Source of the DNA: Deltaproteobacteria bacterium
GTDB lineage: Bacteria > Desulfobacterota > Desulfobacteria > Desulfobacterales > ETH-SRB1
NCBI GenBank assembly: GCA_003647525.1
Contig: QMMZ01000001.1
Location: forward strand, 1-30,069
Direction of reading: 5' to 3'
Length of the DNA: 30,069 bases
Under the pieces are notes generated by a model. That model worked only from the letters and a program-made list of their open reading frames with translations. It had not been told where the DNA came from and did no database searches. This document shows, in pieces, positions 23,185 through 30,069 of the stretch. The position numbers and the translations under genes are program-made. Each line of letters begins with the position of its first letter. Within the stretch, counting starts at the first letter, position 1.

Positions 23185-23973
23185 CAAAATTTTAACCACA
23201 TTTCTCTCTATCTTTTTGCCGTTTTTCAAATCATATGGCATCCTGACGGTTTTCAGGCGCCCCCTGGCAAAATGTTCAATGCATTCAGGATATAGTTCCC
23301 ACTCAAGCCTTAAACCTTTTTCCTTAATCGTGTTCAGTGTATCATTACTATCTATCTGAAATGCTCTCTGGCCTATAATAGGTCCTGAATCTTCTCCGTA
23401 ATCAATAAAGTGTACTGTACATCCACCAACCTTGCATCCATACCTGAAAGTATCTCCATATCCATCAACGCCCGGAAACGAGGGCAGTAAAGCAGGATGG
23501 ATATTCATTATGCGAGGATTTAAAGGATCAGGATTTATTCTGTCAATAAAATAAGGGGTTAAATTTCTCATAAAACCAGCCAGTACTATAAGGTCGAAGG
23601 GATATGGCTTCATTTTATCAATCAGCTTTGCCTCGGCAACAGCTCTGGTTGTAAAAAAAGATCTAACTTTTTCCGGGGGTGTATTTGATGAAAAAAGGTG
23701 CTGCTTTGAAAGCACATCATCCAGATCAAAATCATCCGGAACCGAAACAGTATCCGGTTCTTTTTTGTAGCTCTGAATTATCGGCTTATAATCCACAACA
23801 AATGTAGTTATTCCATGTTTCCTGCTTTTCTCAAGGCCAAATGCGTCAGGATTATCCGATCCTGCAAATATTATATTCCCGTTTATCTTTCCTGATTCAC
23901 AAGAATCAATGATTGCCTGTAAATTTGTTCCGCTTCCGGATATAAGTGCGCCTATACGGATTTTTTTATCCAT
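23179..23973 (-). CDS. purN: Phosphoribosylglycinamide formyltransferase
   Basis: This 264-residue enzyme transfers a formyl group from 10-formyltetrahydrofolate to glycinamide ribonucleotide in purine synthesis. The N-terminal phosphate-binding loop is SGSGTNLQA. The catalytic triad Asn-His-Asp is present: MNIHPALLPSF (Asn157, His159) and YGEDSGPII (Asp195). PurN is usually about 190-215 residues; here residues about 64-112 form an extra segment (YKKEPDTVSVPDDFDLDD and on) between the first domain and VLAGFM. The ATG at 23973 is favoured over 23988 because GGAGA lies at a good distance before it. It may be cotranscribed with the FmdB-like gene upstream. Confidence 0.92.
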   Translation of the reverse strand: MDKKIRIGALISGSGTNLQAIIDSCESGKINGNIIFAGSDNPDAFGLEKSRKHGITTFVVDYKPIIQSYKKEPDTVSVPDDFDLDDVLSKQHLFSSNTPPEKVRSFFTTRAVAEAKLIDKMKPYPFDLIVLAGFMRNLTPYFIDRINPDPLNPRIMNIHPALLPSFPGVDGYGDTFRYGCKVGGCTVHFIDYGEDSGPIIGQRAFQIDSNDTLNTIKEKGLRLEWELYPECIEHFARGRLKTVRMPYDLKNGKKIERNVVKILL

Positions 23974-24043
23974 TTTAGATTTCTCCATGATAAAATTTAT
24001 ACGTAACCCTTCACTGTTTGCAGTTTTTTAAGATGAAACCAGG

Positions 24044-24358
24044 CTAGTCGCTGATTGTTTTCTTAAAATCCGGTAATGTCTCAGGTTTGTCTCTTAGCAC
24101 AACTTTACTATCACCATCACGAGCAGTAACATTTTCATAAACACCATCATCACGCCTTACAAGCTTGGTGAAACCATGATCACGCAGTTCTCTGTCAGAT
24201 TTAGGGGTGCTTATATTAGTACGAGAAATGAGCTTTCGTACTGAACCGGCACAATTAGGGCAGCTATTCAGCGCTTCATCCTGGATTGACTGCTTTACTT
24301 CAAACACCCTGCCAAGTAAACAAGGTTTATCTATGTGTTCGTATTCGTAAATTGGCAT
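24044..24358 (-). CDS. FmdB-like zinc-ribbon protein
   Basis: The 104-residue product begins MPIYEYEH, the hallmark start of FmdB-family small regulatory zinc ribbons. A typical member has a CxxCG near residue 9 and a second CPxC near residue 37. Here the first pair is reduced to a single Cys (HIDKPCLLG), while the second, SCPNCAGSVRKLIS, is intact. Zinc may be bound with three Cys and another ligand, or not at all. The C-terminal tail is charged. I choose the start at MPIYEYEH because it is the family start; a longer frame from 24397 adds unrelated residues. Function in this family is poorly defined. Confidence 0.7.
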   Translation of the reverse strand: MPIYEYEHIDKPCLLGRVFEVKQSIQDEALNSCPNCAGSVRKLISRTNISTPKSDRELRDHGFTKLVRRDDGVYENVTARDGDSKVVLRDKPETLPDFKKTISD

Positions 24359-24397
24359 AATTAGGTATTTATTATAAGATTTCAATACATCATGCAA

Positions 24398-24786
24398 GCC
24401 TGTTTAGTTTATATTTTTTATGAACAAATCATAAAATAATGCTTAACATGTTTGTATTATTGAAAGCTATAACCATCTCTGTCATCTGGCGCGAACCCCA
24501 CGGTTTTCCCCCTCTTATCTACTAAAACTAAATACTATTTTGCTGTTTGTTGGCACTAAATTGGTATTTTAACGAACATATCTATATCTGGTAGTTGCTC
24601 CATAATATACATACTGTTTATGTACATACTGAATAATTATTAATTCACAGAAAAAACTAAAATACCAAAAAATCGATAATTAGTTGCAAATTAGTATTTA
24701 CTTTGCACGGATTATGTATTACTAATAATTTAAAATTTGGTAATAAATAGTTTTGATTAGAACCTGTATATTTTAGGGGTGTTATA
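24398..24786. other. AT-rich intergenic region upstream of the Fic gene
   Basis: About 390 AT-rich bases. A perfect 11-bp inverted repeat, TTGGTATTTTA (24561-24571) and TAAAATACCAA (24658-24668), is separated by 86 bases. Between its arms ACATACTG occurs twice. A third TTGGTAAT-like site is near 24737-24744. These could be regulatory sites for the Fic gene, but that is a guess. AGGGG sits before the Fic ATG. No other coding frame was seen. Confidence 0.45.
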
Positions 24787-26139
24787 ATGAAAGTTCCATC
24801 TAAGCCGCCATTTTTTGACGACCCTTTAACTAAAATATTAAAATTAGATCGTGAAAAACTAACGGACATTGTCCAAAATGTTAAGCCTGTAGACAAAAAG
24901 GGTCGGTATCTTCACTGGGACAAACTTATCCATTTGGAGGCACCAAAGGGGCTCACAACGGAAATGTGGTGGCTGGGAATTAAATTTGCCAGAAATAATT
25001 TATACAAAACCCTAATGATAAACGACAAAAATAATCATCCTTTTCTGACTGCTATGCCGGGCCAAGTCTTTAAGGAACTGCATTGGCTTGATATTAATAC
25101 TGCCGGAACCGTATCGTCTGAAATGCCGATTCATAATCCTCACATGAAAAACACATATTTAATCAGGTCTTTCGTAGAAGAGGCAATCAATTCAAGCCAA
25201 CTTGAAGGAGCATCAACAACCAGAAACGTTGCAAAAGCAATGTTTAGGCAAGGAAGGCCACCCCATAATAAAGATGAGCAGATGATATTTAATAACTATT
25301 TAGCAATGCAATTTATCAGAGAATACAAATTTGAAAGGCTTACGCCTTCAATAATTTTGGAATTACACAAGATACTCACAGAAAATACATTAGACAACCC
25401 GGACGATGCCGGCAGATACCGAAATAAATCAGACGATATACATGTTGTCGATGGTCAAGGACAAATTCTTTATACTCCCCCTAATGCGGATTCAATACCC
25501 AAAAGGATAGAACAGATATGTAATTTTGTTAATGACAATGATTCAGATATTTTTATTCATCCAATACTAAGGGCTATATTGCTACATTTTTTTCTTGCGT
25601 ATGTACATCCGTTTGTTGACGGCAATGGAAGAACAGCGAGGGCTCTTTTTTATTGGTCGGTTGCAAGTAGTGGATATTGGCTCCTGGAATATCTTTCAAT
25701 ATCGAGAATTATAAAAAAAGCCCCATCCCAATATGGAAGGGCTTTTTTATATACTGAAACTGATGATGGCGACACAACCTATTTTATAATACACCAACTT
25801 GAGGTGATAAAAAAAGCAATTAAAGAATTACAGGCATTTATCGACAAAAAAGTTGAAGATATTAAATCTGCAAGCGCTTTGTTAGCAGGTTCAAATCGAT
25901 TAAAAGACAAGCTTAATTATCGTCAACTCTCACTCCTAAGACATGCGTTAAAACATCCAGGTCATACTTATACCGTGCGTGAACACCAAAACACACACGG
26001 AATTGTATACGAGACCGCAAGAACTGATTTTCTAAAAATGGCAGATATTCACGAACTATTTATAAAAGAAAAAAGCGGAAAGGCGTTTGTTTTTAAATCA
26101 CCTTTAGATCTTGAAGAGAGAATCAATGCTGCAAAATAA
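24787..26139 (+). CDS. Fic-domain protein (probable AMPylating enzyme), self-inhibited class II type
   Basis: This 450-residue protein has the canonical Fic active-site motif HPFVDGNGRTAR (from about His274), complete in all catalytic residues (HxFx(D/E)GNGRxxR). Upstream, SSQLEG (about 136-141) matches the inhibitory motif (S/T)xxxE(G/N), whose Glu blocks ATP in class II Fic proteins where the inhibitory helix precedes the Fic core. The N-terminal 110 residues look like a Fic_N-type region, and the C-terminal 100 residues are helix-rich and may contain a winged-helix segment. No separate antitoxin gene is next to it, consistent with built-in inhibition. It probably transfers AMP to a Ser, Thr or Tyr of an unknown target. 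AGGGG precedes the ATG. It may have been acquired horizontally. Confidence 0.9.
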   Translation: MKVPSKPPFFDDPLTKILKLDREKLTDIVQNVKPVDKKGRYLHWDKLIHLEAPKGLTTEMWWLGIKFARNNLYKTLMINDKNNHPFLTAMPGQVFKELHWLDINTAGTVSSEMPIHNPHMKNTYLIRSFVEEAINSSQLEGASTTRNVAKAMFRQGRPPHNKDEQMIFNNYLAMQFIREYKFERLTPSIILELHKILTENTLDNPDDAGRYRNKSDDIHVVDGQGQILYTPPNADSIPKRIEQICNFVNDNDSDIFIHPILRAILLHFFLAYVHPFVDGNGRTARALFYWSVASSGYWLLEYLSISRIIKKAPSQYGRAFLYTETDDGDTTYFIIHQLEVIKKAIKELQAFIDKKVEDIKSASALLAGSNRLKDKLNYRQLSLLRHALKHPGHTYTVREHQNTHGIVYETARTDFLKMADIHELFIKEKSGKAFVFKSPLDLEERINAAK

Positions 26140-26173
26140 GCATATATAAGGAGAGAGTCCATCAAACGACCAT

Positions 26174-26204
26174 AAAAAAAGGTTACAGAAAACTGTAACC
26201 TTTT
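26174..26204. terminator. Bidirectional intrinsic terminator between Fic and tRNA-Val
   Basis: A perfect 8-bp stem, GGTTACAG-AAAA-CTGTAACC (26181-26200), is flanked by seven A on the left and four T on the right. Read leftward the A-run becomes a U-tract, so it should stop the tRNA-Val transcript. Read rightward it could stop the Fic transcript less efficiently. Confidence 0.8.
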
Positions 26205-26212
26205 GAATTGCA

Positions 26213-26288
26213 TGGTAGGCACGGACAGATTTGAACTGTCGACTTCTACCGTGTCAAGGTAGCGCTCTCCCCCTGAGCTACGCGCCTA
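26213..26288 (-). tRNA. tRNA-Val (anticodon GAC)
   Basis: The 76-base gene folds as a complete cloverleaf on the minus strand. The acceptor stem TAGGCGC pairs with GTGCCTA (one G-T pair) and CCA is encoded (26213-26215). The D arm is GCTC-AGGGGGA-GAGC. The anticodon arm is CTACC-TTGACAC-GGTAG with anticodon GAC, which reads GUC and GUU valine codons. The T arm is GACAG-TTCAAAT-CTGTC. It is followed on its own strand by the terminator at 26174. Confidence 0.97.
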
Positions 26289-26394
26289 TAATTTTGGAAC
26301 CTTGGTCTCAAGGTTTAAAAGCCGATAACACCATTTTTTTTTACTGTCAATGAAAATGAATCTTCTATCTATCGTTCTACAGAGTTTCGAAAAC

Positions 26395-27129
26395 CTAAAG
26401 TGTTGCACATAAACTCTTTATTGCTTTGACAACTATTTTACGGGTCTTTACGAACCGTTTTTCCCTGAAGCCTGGATTCCACTCACATGTTGACAGTTCA
26501 TCGGAAACGACAAGAATACTGCCTATTTCTATATCGCGAAACCTTCCGACCGTGAAGAGCGCAGAAAGTTCCATATCAACAGCCAGGACGTCCTTTGCCT
26601 GATAATACTCAAGTTTTTCACGTGTCTCTCTGTATATGGCGTCAGTAGTCCAGACAAGTCCATCGTGAAATTCGATCTCATTTTTATTAAAAATATGCTT
26701 TATCTTTTCTACAATCAGAAAAGACGGCTTGCTTCTCAGGCTTTCATCCGCATTGTAATGTTTTGATGTGCCTTCATCAATTATTGAATCCGTTGGTACT
26801 ACAATATCTCCTATCTTAACCTCTGGAGAAATTGCTCCGCACATCCCGAAAAATATAACTTTACTTGCACCCCAGGCAATAAGTGTTTCTAAAAGAATCA
26901 CGGCATAAGGAGCACCAATAAATGGGCCTGTCGCAGACAAACTTTGCTTGCCTGCATGCTCAGCATATACTTTGCTCATCAGGAGCCTGGTAAAATTATC
27001 TTCGCTCATATTGAGCAGCCTGCAAAAAAAACCAAGGTCCTTATCATCGGCCATCAATACAGCAACCGGCCCCAGGCTTGGAGAGTTTTTTCTTTTTAAA
27101 GGCGTTATTATTGCATTATCGTAAGGCAT
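26395..27129 (-). CDS. Nucleoside phosphorylase (PNP/UDP family I)
   Basis: The 244-residue product cleaves a nucleoside with phosphate to give a free base and (deoxy)ribose-1-phosphate. Family signatures are TGPFIGAPYAVILLETLIAWGA, FFGMCGAISPEVKIGDIVVP (phosphate-binding and hexamer-loop region), TTDAIYRET and VDMELSALFTV, where Met-Glu contacts the ribose. A Ser-Asp near SDELS is in the base-binding position, as in the PNP/uridine phosphorylase group. Whether it prefers uridine or purines cannot be decided safely. It follows the 84-residue gene by 20 bases, so they are probably cotranscribed. The ribosome-binding site is weak (GAG). Confidence 0.87.
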   Translation of the reverse strand: MPYDNAIITPLKRKNSPSLGPVAVLMADDKDLGFFCRLLNMSEDNFTRLLMSKVYAEHAGKQSLSATGPFIGAPYAVILLETLIAWGASKVIFFGMCGAISPEVKIGDIVVPTDSIIDEGTSKHYNADESLRSKPSFLIVEKIKHIFNKNEIEFHDGLVWTTDAIYRETREKLEYYQAKDVLAVDMELSALFTVGRFRDIEIGSILVVSDELSTCEWNPGFREKRFVKTRKIVVKAIKSLCATL

Positions 27130-27149
27130 TTTATCAGCTCAGAATAAAA

Positions 27150-27404
27150 TCATTCCGGCTTTGCCAAACGCAAAAGTTCATCTTTAACTTCATCGATAAT
27201 ATCATAAAACCACATAAGATCCTCAATAGAAAGTCGCCCTGCCTTAGCAGGGGCTTTATCTCCTCCATCTTTTTTCTTTAATATTCTGGGACCAATCTGA
27301 ACTTTTGGCTGAGCCCCGCCGTATTGATTTATGGATACAACAAGGCCTGTATCTTCGCATTTCCACGTTTTTAAAACTTTATCCTTTTCAGGGTCAAATG
27401 CCAT
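27150..27404 (-). CDS. Small conserved-looking hypothetical protein
   Basis: The product is 84 residues, with AAGGAG placed 6-7 bases before the ATG, so expression is likely. The N-terminal half (KVLKTWKCEDTGLVVSINQYGG, QPKVQIGPRIL) looks beta-rich and basic. A Lys/Gly/Ala-rich linker follows (KKKDGGDKAPAKAG), and then a charged helix (IEDLMWFYDIIDEVKDELLRL). I do not recognise a family; a small nucleic-acid-binding fold is possible but unproven. It lies between glgP and the nucleoside phosphorylase on the same strand. Confidence 0.65.
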   Translation of the reverse strand: MAFDPEKDKVLKTWKCEDTGLVVSINQYGGAQPKVQIGPRILKKKDGGDKAPAKAGRLSIEDLMWFYDIIDEVKDELLRLAKPE

Positions 27405-27474
27405 ATTATTCTCCTTGATTTTTTGAATACAAGTTGTCTCTATTGTATTCCATTAATTTTGAATGATTCAGGTG

Positions 27475-29637
27475 TTAAGCCTTTTGTACCACCTTCAATT
27501 CTTTGATGTAGAATTTATCAATATATTCTTTAACCATTCTGCGCGCAGAAAATTTTGCAGCATTACTTTTAATGGAATTTTTCATTATTCTAACCCAGTC
27601 GGCTGGAATTCCATGATCTAAAAACTTATAATAACATGGTATTATTTCTTCTTCCAGAATCCTGTAAATGGCTTCCGCATCCTTTTGGCACTTGTTGCCT
27701 TCAGATTCTTCATGATTAAATGCCCAGCCGTTCTCTCCGTTGTAGCCCTCGATCCACCAACCATCCATGATGCTGAGATGAGGCACGCCATTTAGAGCCG
27801 CTTTCATACCACTGGTCCCACTAGCTTCCATTGGCGGCAGAGGGTTGTTTAGCCAAACGTCTACACCGTGAACCATATATTGTGCGAATTGTTCTTCATA
27901 GTCTTCAATAAAAGCAATTCTGCCACACAGACCGGGATCACGTGCAAAATTATATATCTTTTGAAGTATTCTTTTTCCGGGATCATCTGCGGGGTGGGCT
28001 TTGCCTGCAAATATAATCTGAATAGGTCTCCATCGATCATTTAAAAGTTTTTTCAGCCTTTCCAAATCATAAAAAACAAGGTCAGCTCGCTTATAGGTAG
28101 CAAAACGGCGGGCAAACCCAATAGTCAATACAGAGGGATCCAATAATGTACCGCCTGCAAGAATATTGGATGGACTTATGCGGTTATTTACCCAGCGTTG
28201 ACGAGCTCTTTCTCTTATGGTGTTGATTAGCTTTATTTTTAACCAAAAGTGGGTTTTCCATAACTCATCGTCCGGGATTTCATCGATCAATTCCCAGATT
28301 AGAGGATTATCAATGTCATCTACCCAATCAGGTCCCAAATATTTGTTGAAAAGAAGCTTCATTTTGGGTTCGATCCAGGTGGGGATATGTATACCGTTAG
28401 TAATATAGTCAATTGGAACTTCGTTTTCGGGAAGGTCCGGCCAGAGACTCTGCCACATTTTTCTGCTCACTTCTCCGTGTTTTTTGCTTACTCCATTACA
28501 AAATTCAGACATCCTGAGAGCAAAGGCCGTCATATTAAAACCGGCACCAGGATCATTTGGGTGTATTCCAAGTTGTAGAAATGAATCGCGATCAAGTCCA
28601 AGGGAAGGCCAGTAGGAATTAAAATATTTTTCGATCTTTTGAAACGGGAATATGTCATGCCCTGCGGCAACCGGTGTATGAGTCGTGAACACAGTGGTTT
28701 TCTTGACATATTGAGATGCTTCGCTATAATTCATCCCTTCCAGAACTTTATCCCTTATTCTTTCTAACAGAGCAAAGGCAGCATGTCCTTCATTTAGATG
28801 CAGTATTGAATGTTTAATTCCAAGTTTTTCTAAAACCTCTGCTCCTCCAATACCAAGTACAATTTCCTGACGAAGCCGCTGTTCGATATCACCAGTGTAA
28901 AGACGCGTCGATATCCCGCGGTTCCATGGATCATTGATCTCAATATCTGTATCCATTAGATAAAGAGCTACACGACCGACGGCTATTTTCCATAAAGCTA
29001 CATGTATTGGAGGTTCAATTAGAGGTACTTTGACTATAAGCTGGTTTCCTTTTTCGTCCAGAACTCTGAAAATGGAGGCGCTATCCCTGTCAAGTATTTG
29101 TTCTATATTCTCCTGCCAACCGTCTTCACGGATTTGTTGTTTGAGATATCCTGCCGGGTACATGAATCCTACGGCTATCAGAGGAACTCTTAAATCACTG
29201 CATTCCTTTATAAAGTCTCCGGCTAAAAATCCTAATCCGCCGGCATAAAAAGGCAGCGAATGATGCAGGCCATACTCTGCGGAAAAATATACAATTGAGT
29301 GTATTCTGGCTTCTTCAATTTCCTCCAGCAATAAGCATGTGTTCCCTTTTGTTTCTTTATGGAATCTGGAAAGAACTATGTCATAGTGTCGTAGATAATC
29401 TTTATCTACGGCAGCCGAGTCAAAAGCCTTTTTGGAGAGTTCTTTAAGAACCTTGACGGTATTGTGACGGCTTTCTTTCCATACCTGCCGATCCAGCATC
29501 TTGAAAAGCATTCTGGCTTCAGGATGCCAGCTCCACCAGAGGTTTGAAGCCAGTTCTCTCAGACCTGATAGACGTTCTGGAATGCTTTCCAGGCCTGATA
29601 AACTTTCCGGAAGGTATGGGATTTCTTTTATGTCCAT
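27475..29637 (-). CDS. glgP: Alpha-glucan phosphorylase, GT35 family
   Basis: This 720-residue enzyme releases glucose-1-phosphate from glycogen or maltodextrin. It belongs to the shorter phosphorylase group, with the N-terminal LRELASNLWWSWHPEA phrase instead of the classical long regulatory N-terminus. Landmarks are YFSAEYGLHHSLPFYAGGLG, HLNEGHAAFALLERI, TTHTPVAAGHD, DYITNGIHIPTW, TIGFARRFATYKRADL and EASGTSGMKAALNGV, whose Lys holds PLP. Length is normal for this subfamily. The ATG has AAAGGA 11 bases upstream. It is the first gene of a leftward run with the small protein and nucleoside phosphorylase, though a shared transcript is only inferred. Confidence 0.95.
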   Translation of the reverse strand: MDIKEIPYLPESLSGLESIPERLSGLRELASNLWWSWHPEARMLFKMLDRQVWKESRHNTVKVLKELSKKAFDSAAVDKDYLRHYDIVLSRFHKETKGNTCLLLEEIEEARIHSIVYFSAEYGLHHSLPFYAGGLGFLAGDFIKECSDLRVPLIAVGFMYPAGYLKQQIREDGWQENIEQILDRDSASIFRVLDEKGNQLIVKVPLIEPPIHVALWKIAVGRVALYLMDTDIEINDPWNRGISTRLYTGDIEQRLRQEIVLGIGGAEVLEKLGIKHSILHLNEGHAAFALLERIRDKVLEGMNYSEASQYVKKTTVFTTHTPVAAGHDIFPFQKIEKYFNSYWPSLGLDRDSFLQLGIHPNDPGAGFNMTAFALRMSEFCNGVSKKHGEVSRKMWQSLWPDLPENEVPIDYITNGIHIPTWIEPKMKLLFNKYLGPDWVDDIDNPLIWELIDEIPDDELWKTHFWLKIKLINTIRERARQRWVNNRISPSNILAGGTLLDPSVLTIGFARRFATYKRADLVFYDLERLKKLLNDRWRPIQIIFAGKAHPADDPGKRILQKIYNFARDPGLCGRIAFIEDYEEQFAQYMVHGVDVWLNNPLPPMEASGTSGMKAALNGVPHLSIMDGWWIEGYNGENGWAFNHEESEGNKCQKDAEAIYRILEEEIIPCYYKFLDHGIPADWVRIMKNSIKSNAAKFSARRMVKEYIDKFYIKELKVVQKA

Positions 29638-30069
29638 TAATGGAATTCCTTTCTTGCCTTAATCGGTTAAATAAATTATAAAATAGCTGTTTTAGGAAAT
29701 GCAACATATTTTAATAATAGAGCATTTTTTGTTATTTCTTAACAGAAATTAATTTTATGAAAGAAAATCCTCAAAAACAGAAAATTAATGGCAATAGATG
29801 TTGAGCTTATGAAGTTCGGATTTGATTGGGTGAAGTATTTCCTTACCTCTAAGGGGGGCCGCTTACCCCGAAAAATTCATGATTTTGAGGGAGCCCTTAT
29901 TCTAATATCAAACCTGTAAAACTGAAGATGTTCTTCTATAGACTTTCAGCAATTCTAATTTTGGAAATTGATCACGGCGTAGGTTGGGTTGAGCAAAGCG
30001 AAACCCAACAAATTTAGCAAATTTTTCGCATAATCGTTGGGTTTCGTACCTCAACCCAACCTACAAAAA
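29638..30069. other. Intergenic end of the window with repeat remnants
   Basis: This region contains the glgP upstream sequence, a GGGG/CCCC hairpin-like stretch near 29850-29870, an arm remnant of the 106-bp element (TATAGACTTTCAG, 29937-29949) and the nested palindrome at 29979-30064. No convincing gene was seen on either strand; the sequence stops here, so a flanking gene may begin outside. Confidence 0.5.
29979..30064. repeat. 86-bp nested palindromic repeat (GTAGGTTGGGTTGAG family)
   Basis: The outer arms GTAGGTTGGGTTGAG (29979-29993) and CTCAACCCAACCTAC (30050-30064) are perfect inverted repeats. An inner pair, CGAAACCCAAC (29999-30009) and GTTGGGTTTCG (30036-30046), forms a second stem. 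It is a compact dispersed intergenic element by its form. Confidence 0.85.

Noticed and set aside
1..30069. CRISPR array
   Set aside because: The repeats seen are dispersed palindromes at irregular distances, not regular direct repeats with spacers, and no cas genes are present.

Overview
The window looks like a chromosomal segment of an anaerobic deltaproteobacterium (Desulfobacterota, Desulfobacterales/Desulfovibrio-like). This is an inference. It rests on an extended biotin operon of a type I recall from Desulfovibrio and Desulfotalea, a two-cluster CCG-domain iron-sulfur oxidoreductase subunit, an AT-rich base composition, frequent TTG/GTG starts and many small dispersed palindromic repeats. 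No rRNA, CRISPR array, prophage or complete insertion sequence was seen.

Layout. 1-2043: a truncated beta-propeller gene, an MCE-domain lipoprotein with a small partner, and a dispersed repeat. 2044-7896: a tight three-gene RND efflux operon (TolC-like, adaptor, pump). 8225-11445: cyclopropane-fatty-acid synthase, a universal stress protein and an uncharacterised exported protein, separated by MITE-like palindromes. 11455-11988: a truncated regulator gene read leftward, with a near-perfect palindrome at its 5' end. 12141-20167: the biotin operon, preceded by a BirA-type operator. 20238-23184: a 29-residue membrane protein, a GlcF-like iron-sulfur protein and a TraB-family membrane protein. 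23179-24358: PurN and an FmdB-like protein on the minus strand. 24787-26139: a Fic protein. 26213-29637: tRNA-Val(GAC), a nucleoside phosphorylase, a small hypothetical protein and an alpha-glucan phosphorylase, all on the minus strand.

The centre of interest is the biotin operon: bioB, bioA, hotdog protein 1, short-chain reductase, acyl carrier protein, ketosynthase, hotdog protein 2, bioF, bioD. None of the known pimelate-supplying genes (bioC/bioH, bioW, bioI, bioZ) lies in it. Five fatty-acid-synthesis-like genes sit where those would be, so they probably build the pimeloyl thioester on a dedicated carrier protein. The two hotdog proteins are complementary. Protein 1 keeps the FabZ catalytic His but has His in place of the Glu. 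Protein 2 keeps the Glu but lacks the HFPG loop. In FabA/FabZ the His and the acidic residue come from opposite subunits, so a heterodimer could rebuild one complete active site. The carrier protein has an unusual insertion of about 45 residues and a C-terminal tail written by a repeat element.

Small palindromic elements sit at several junctions of this operon and elsewhere in the window. One 106-bp family has two full copies whose arms carry matched changes. Partial copies mark the end of the carrier protein gene and the breakpoint of the truncated regulator.
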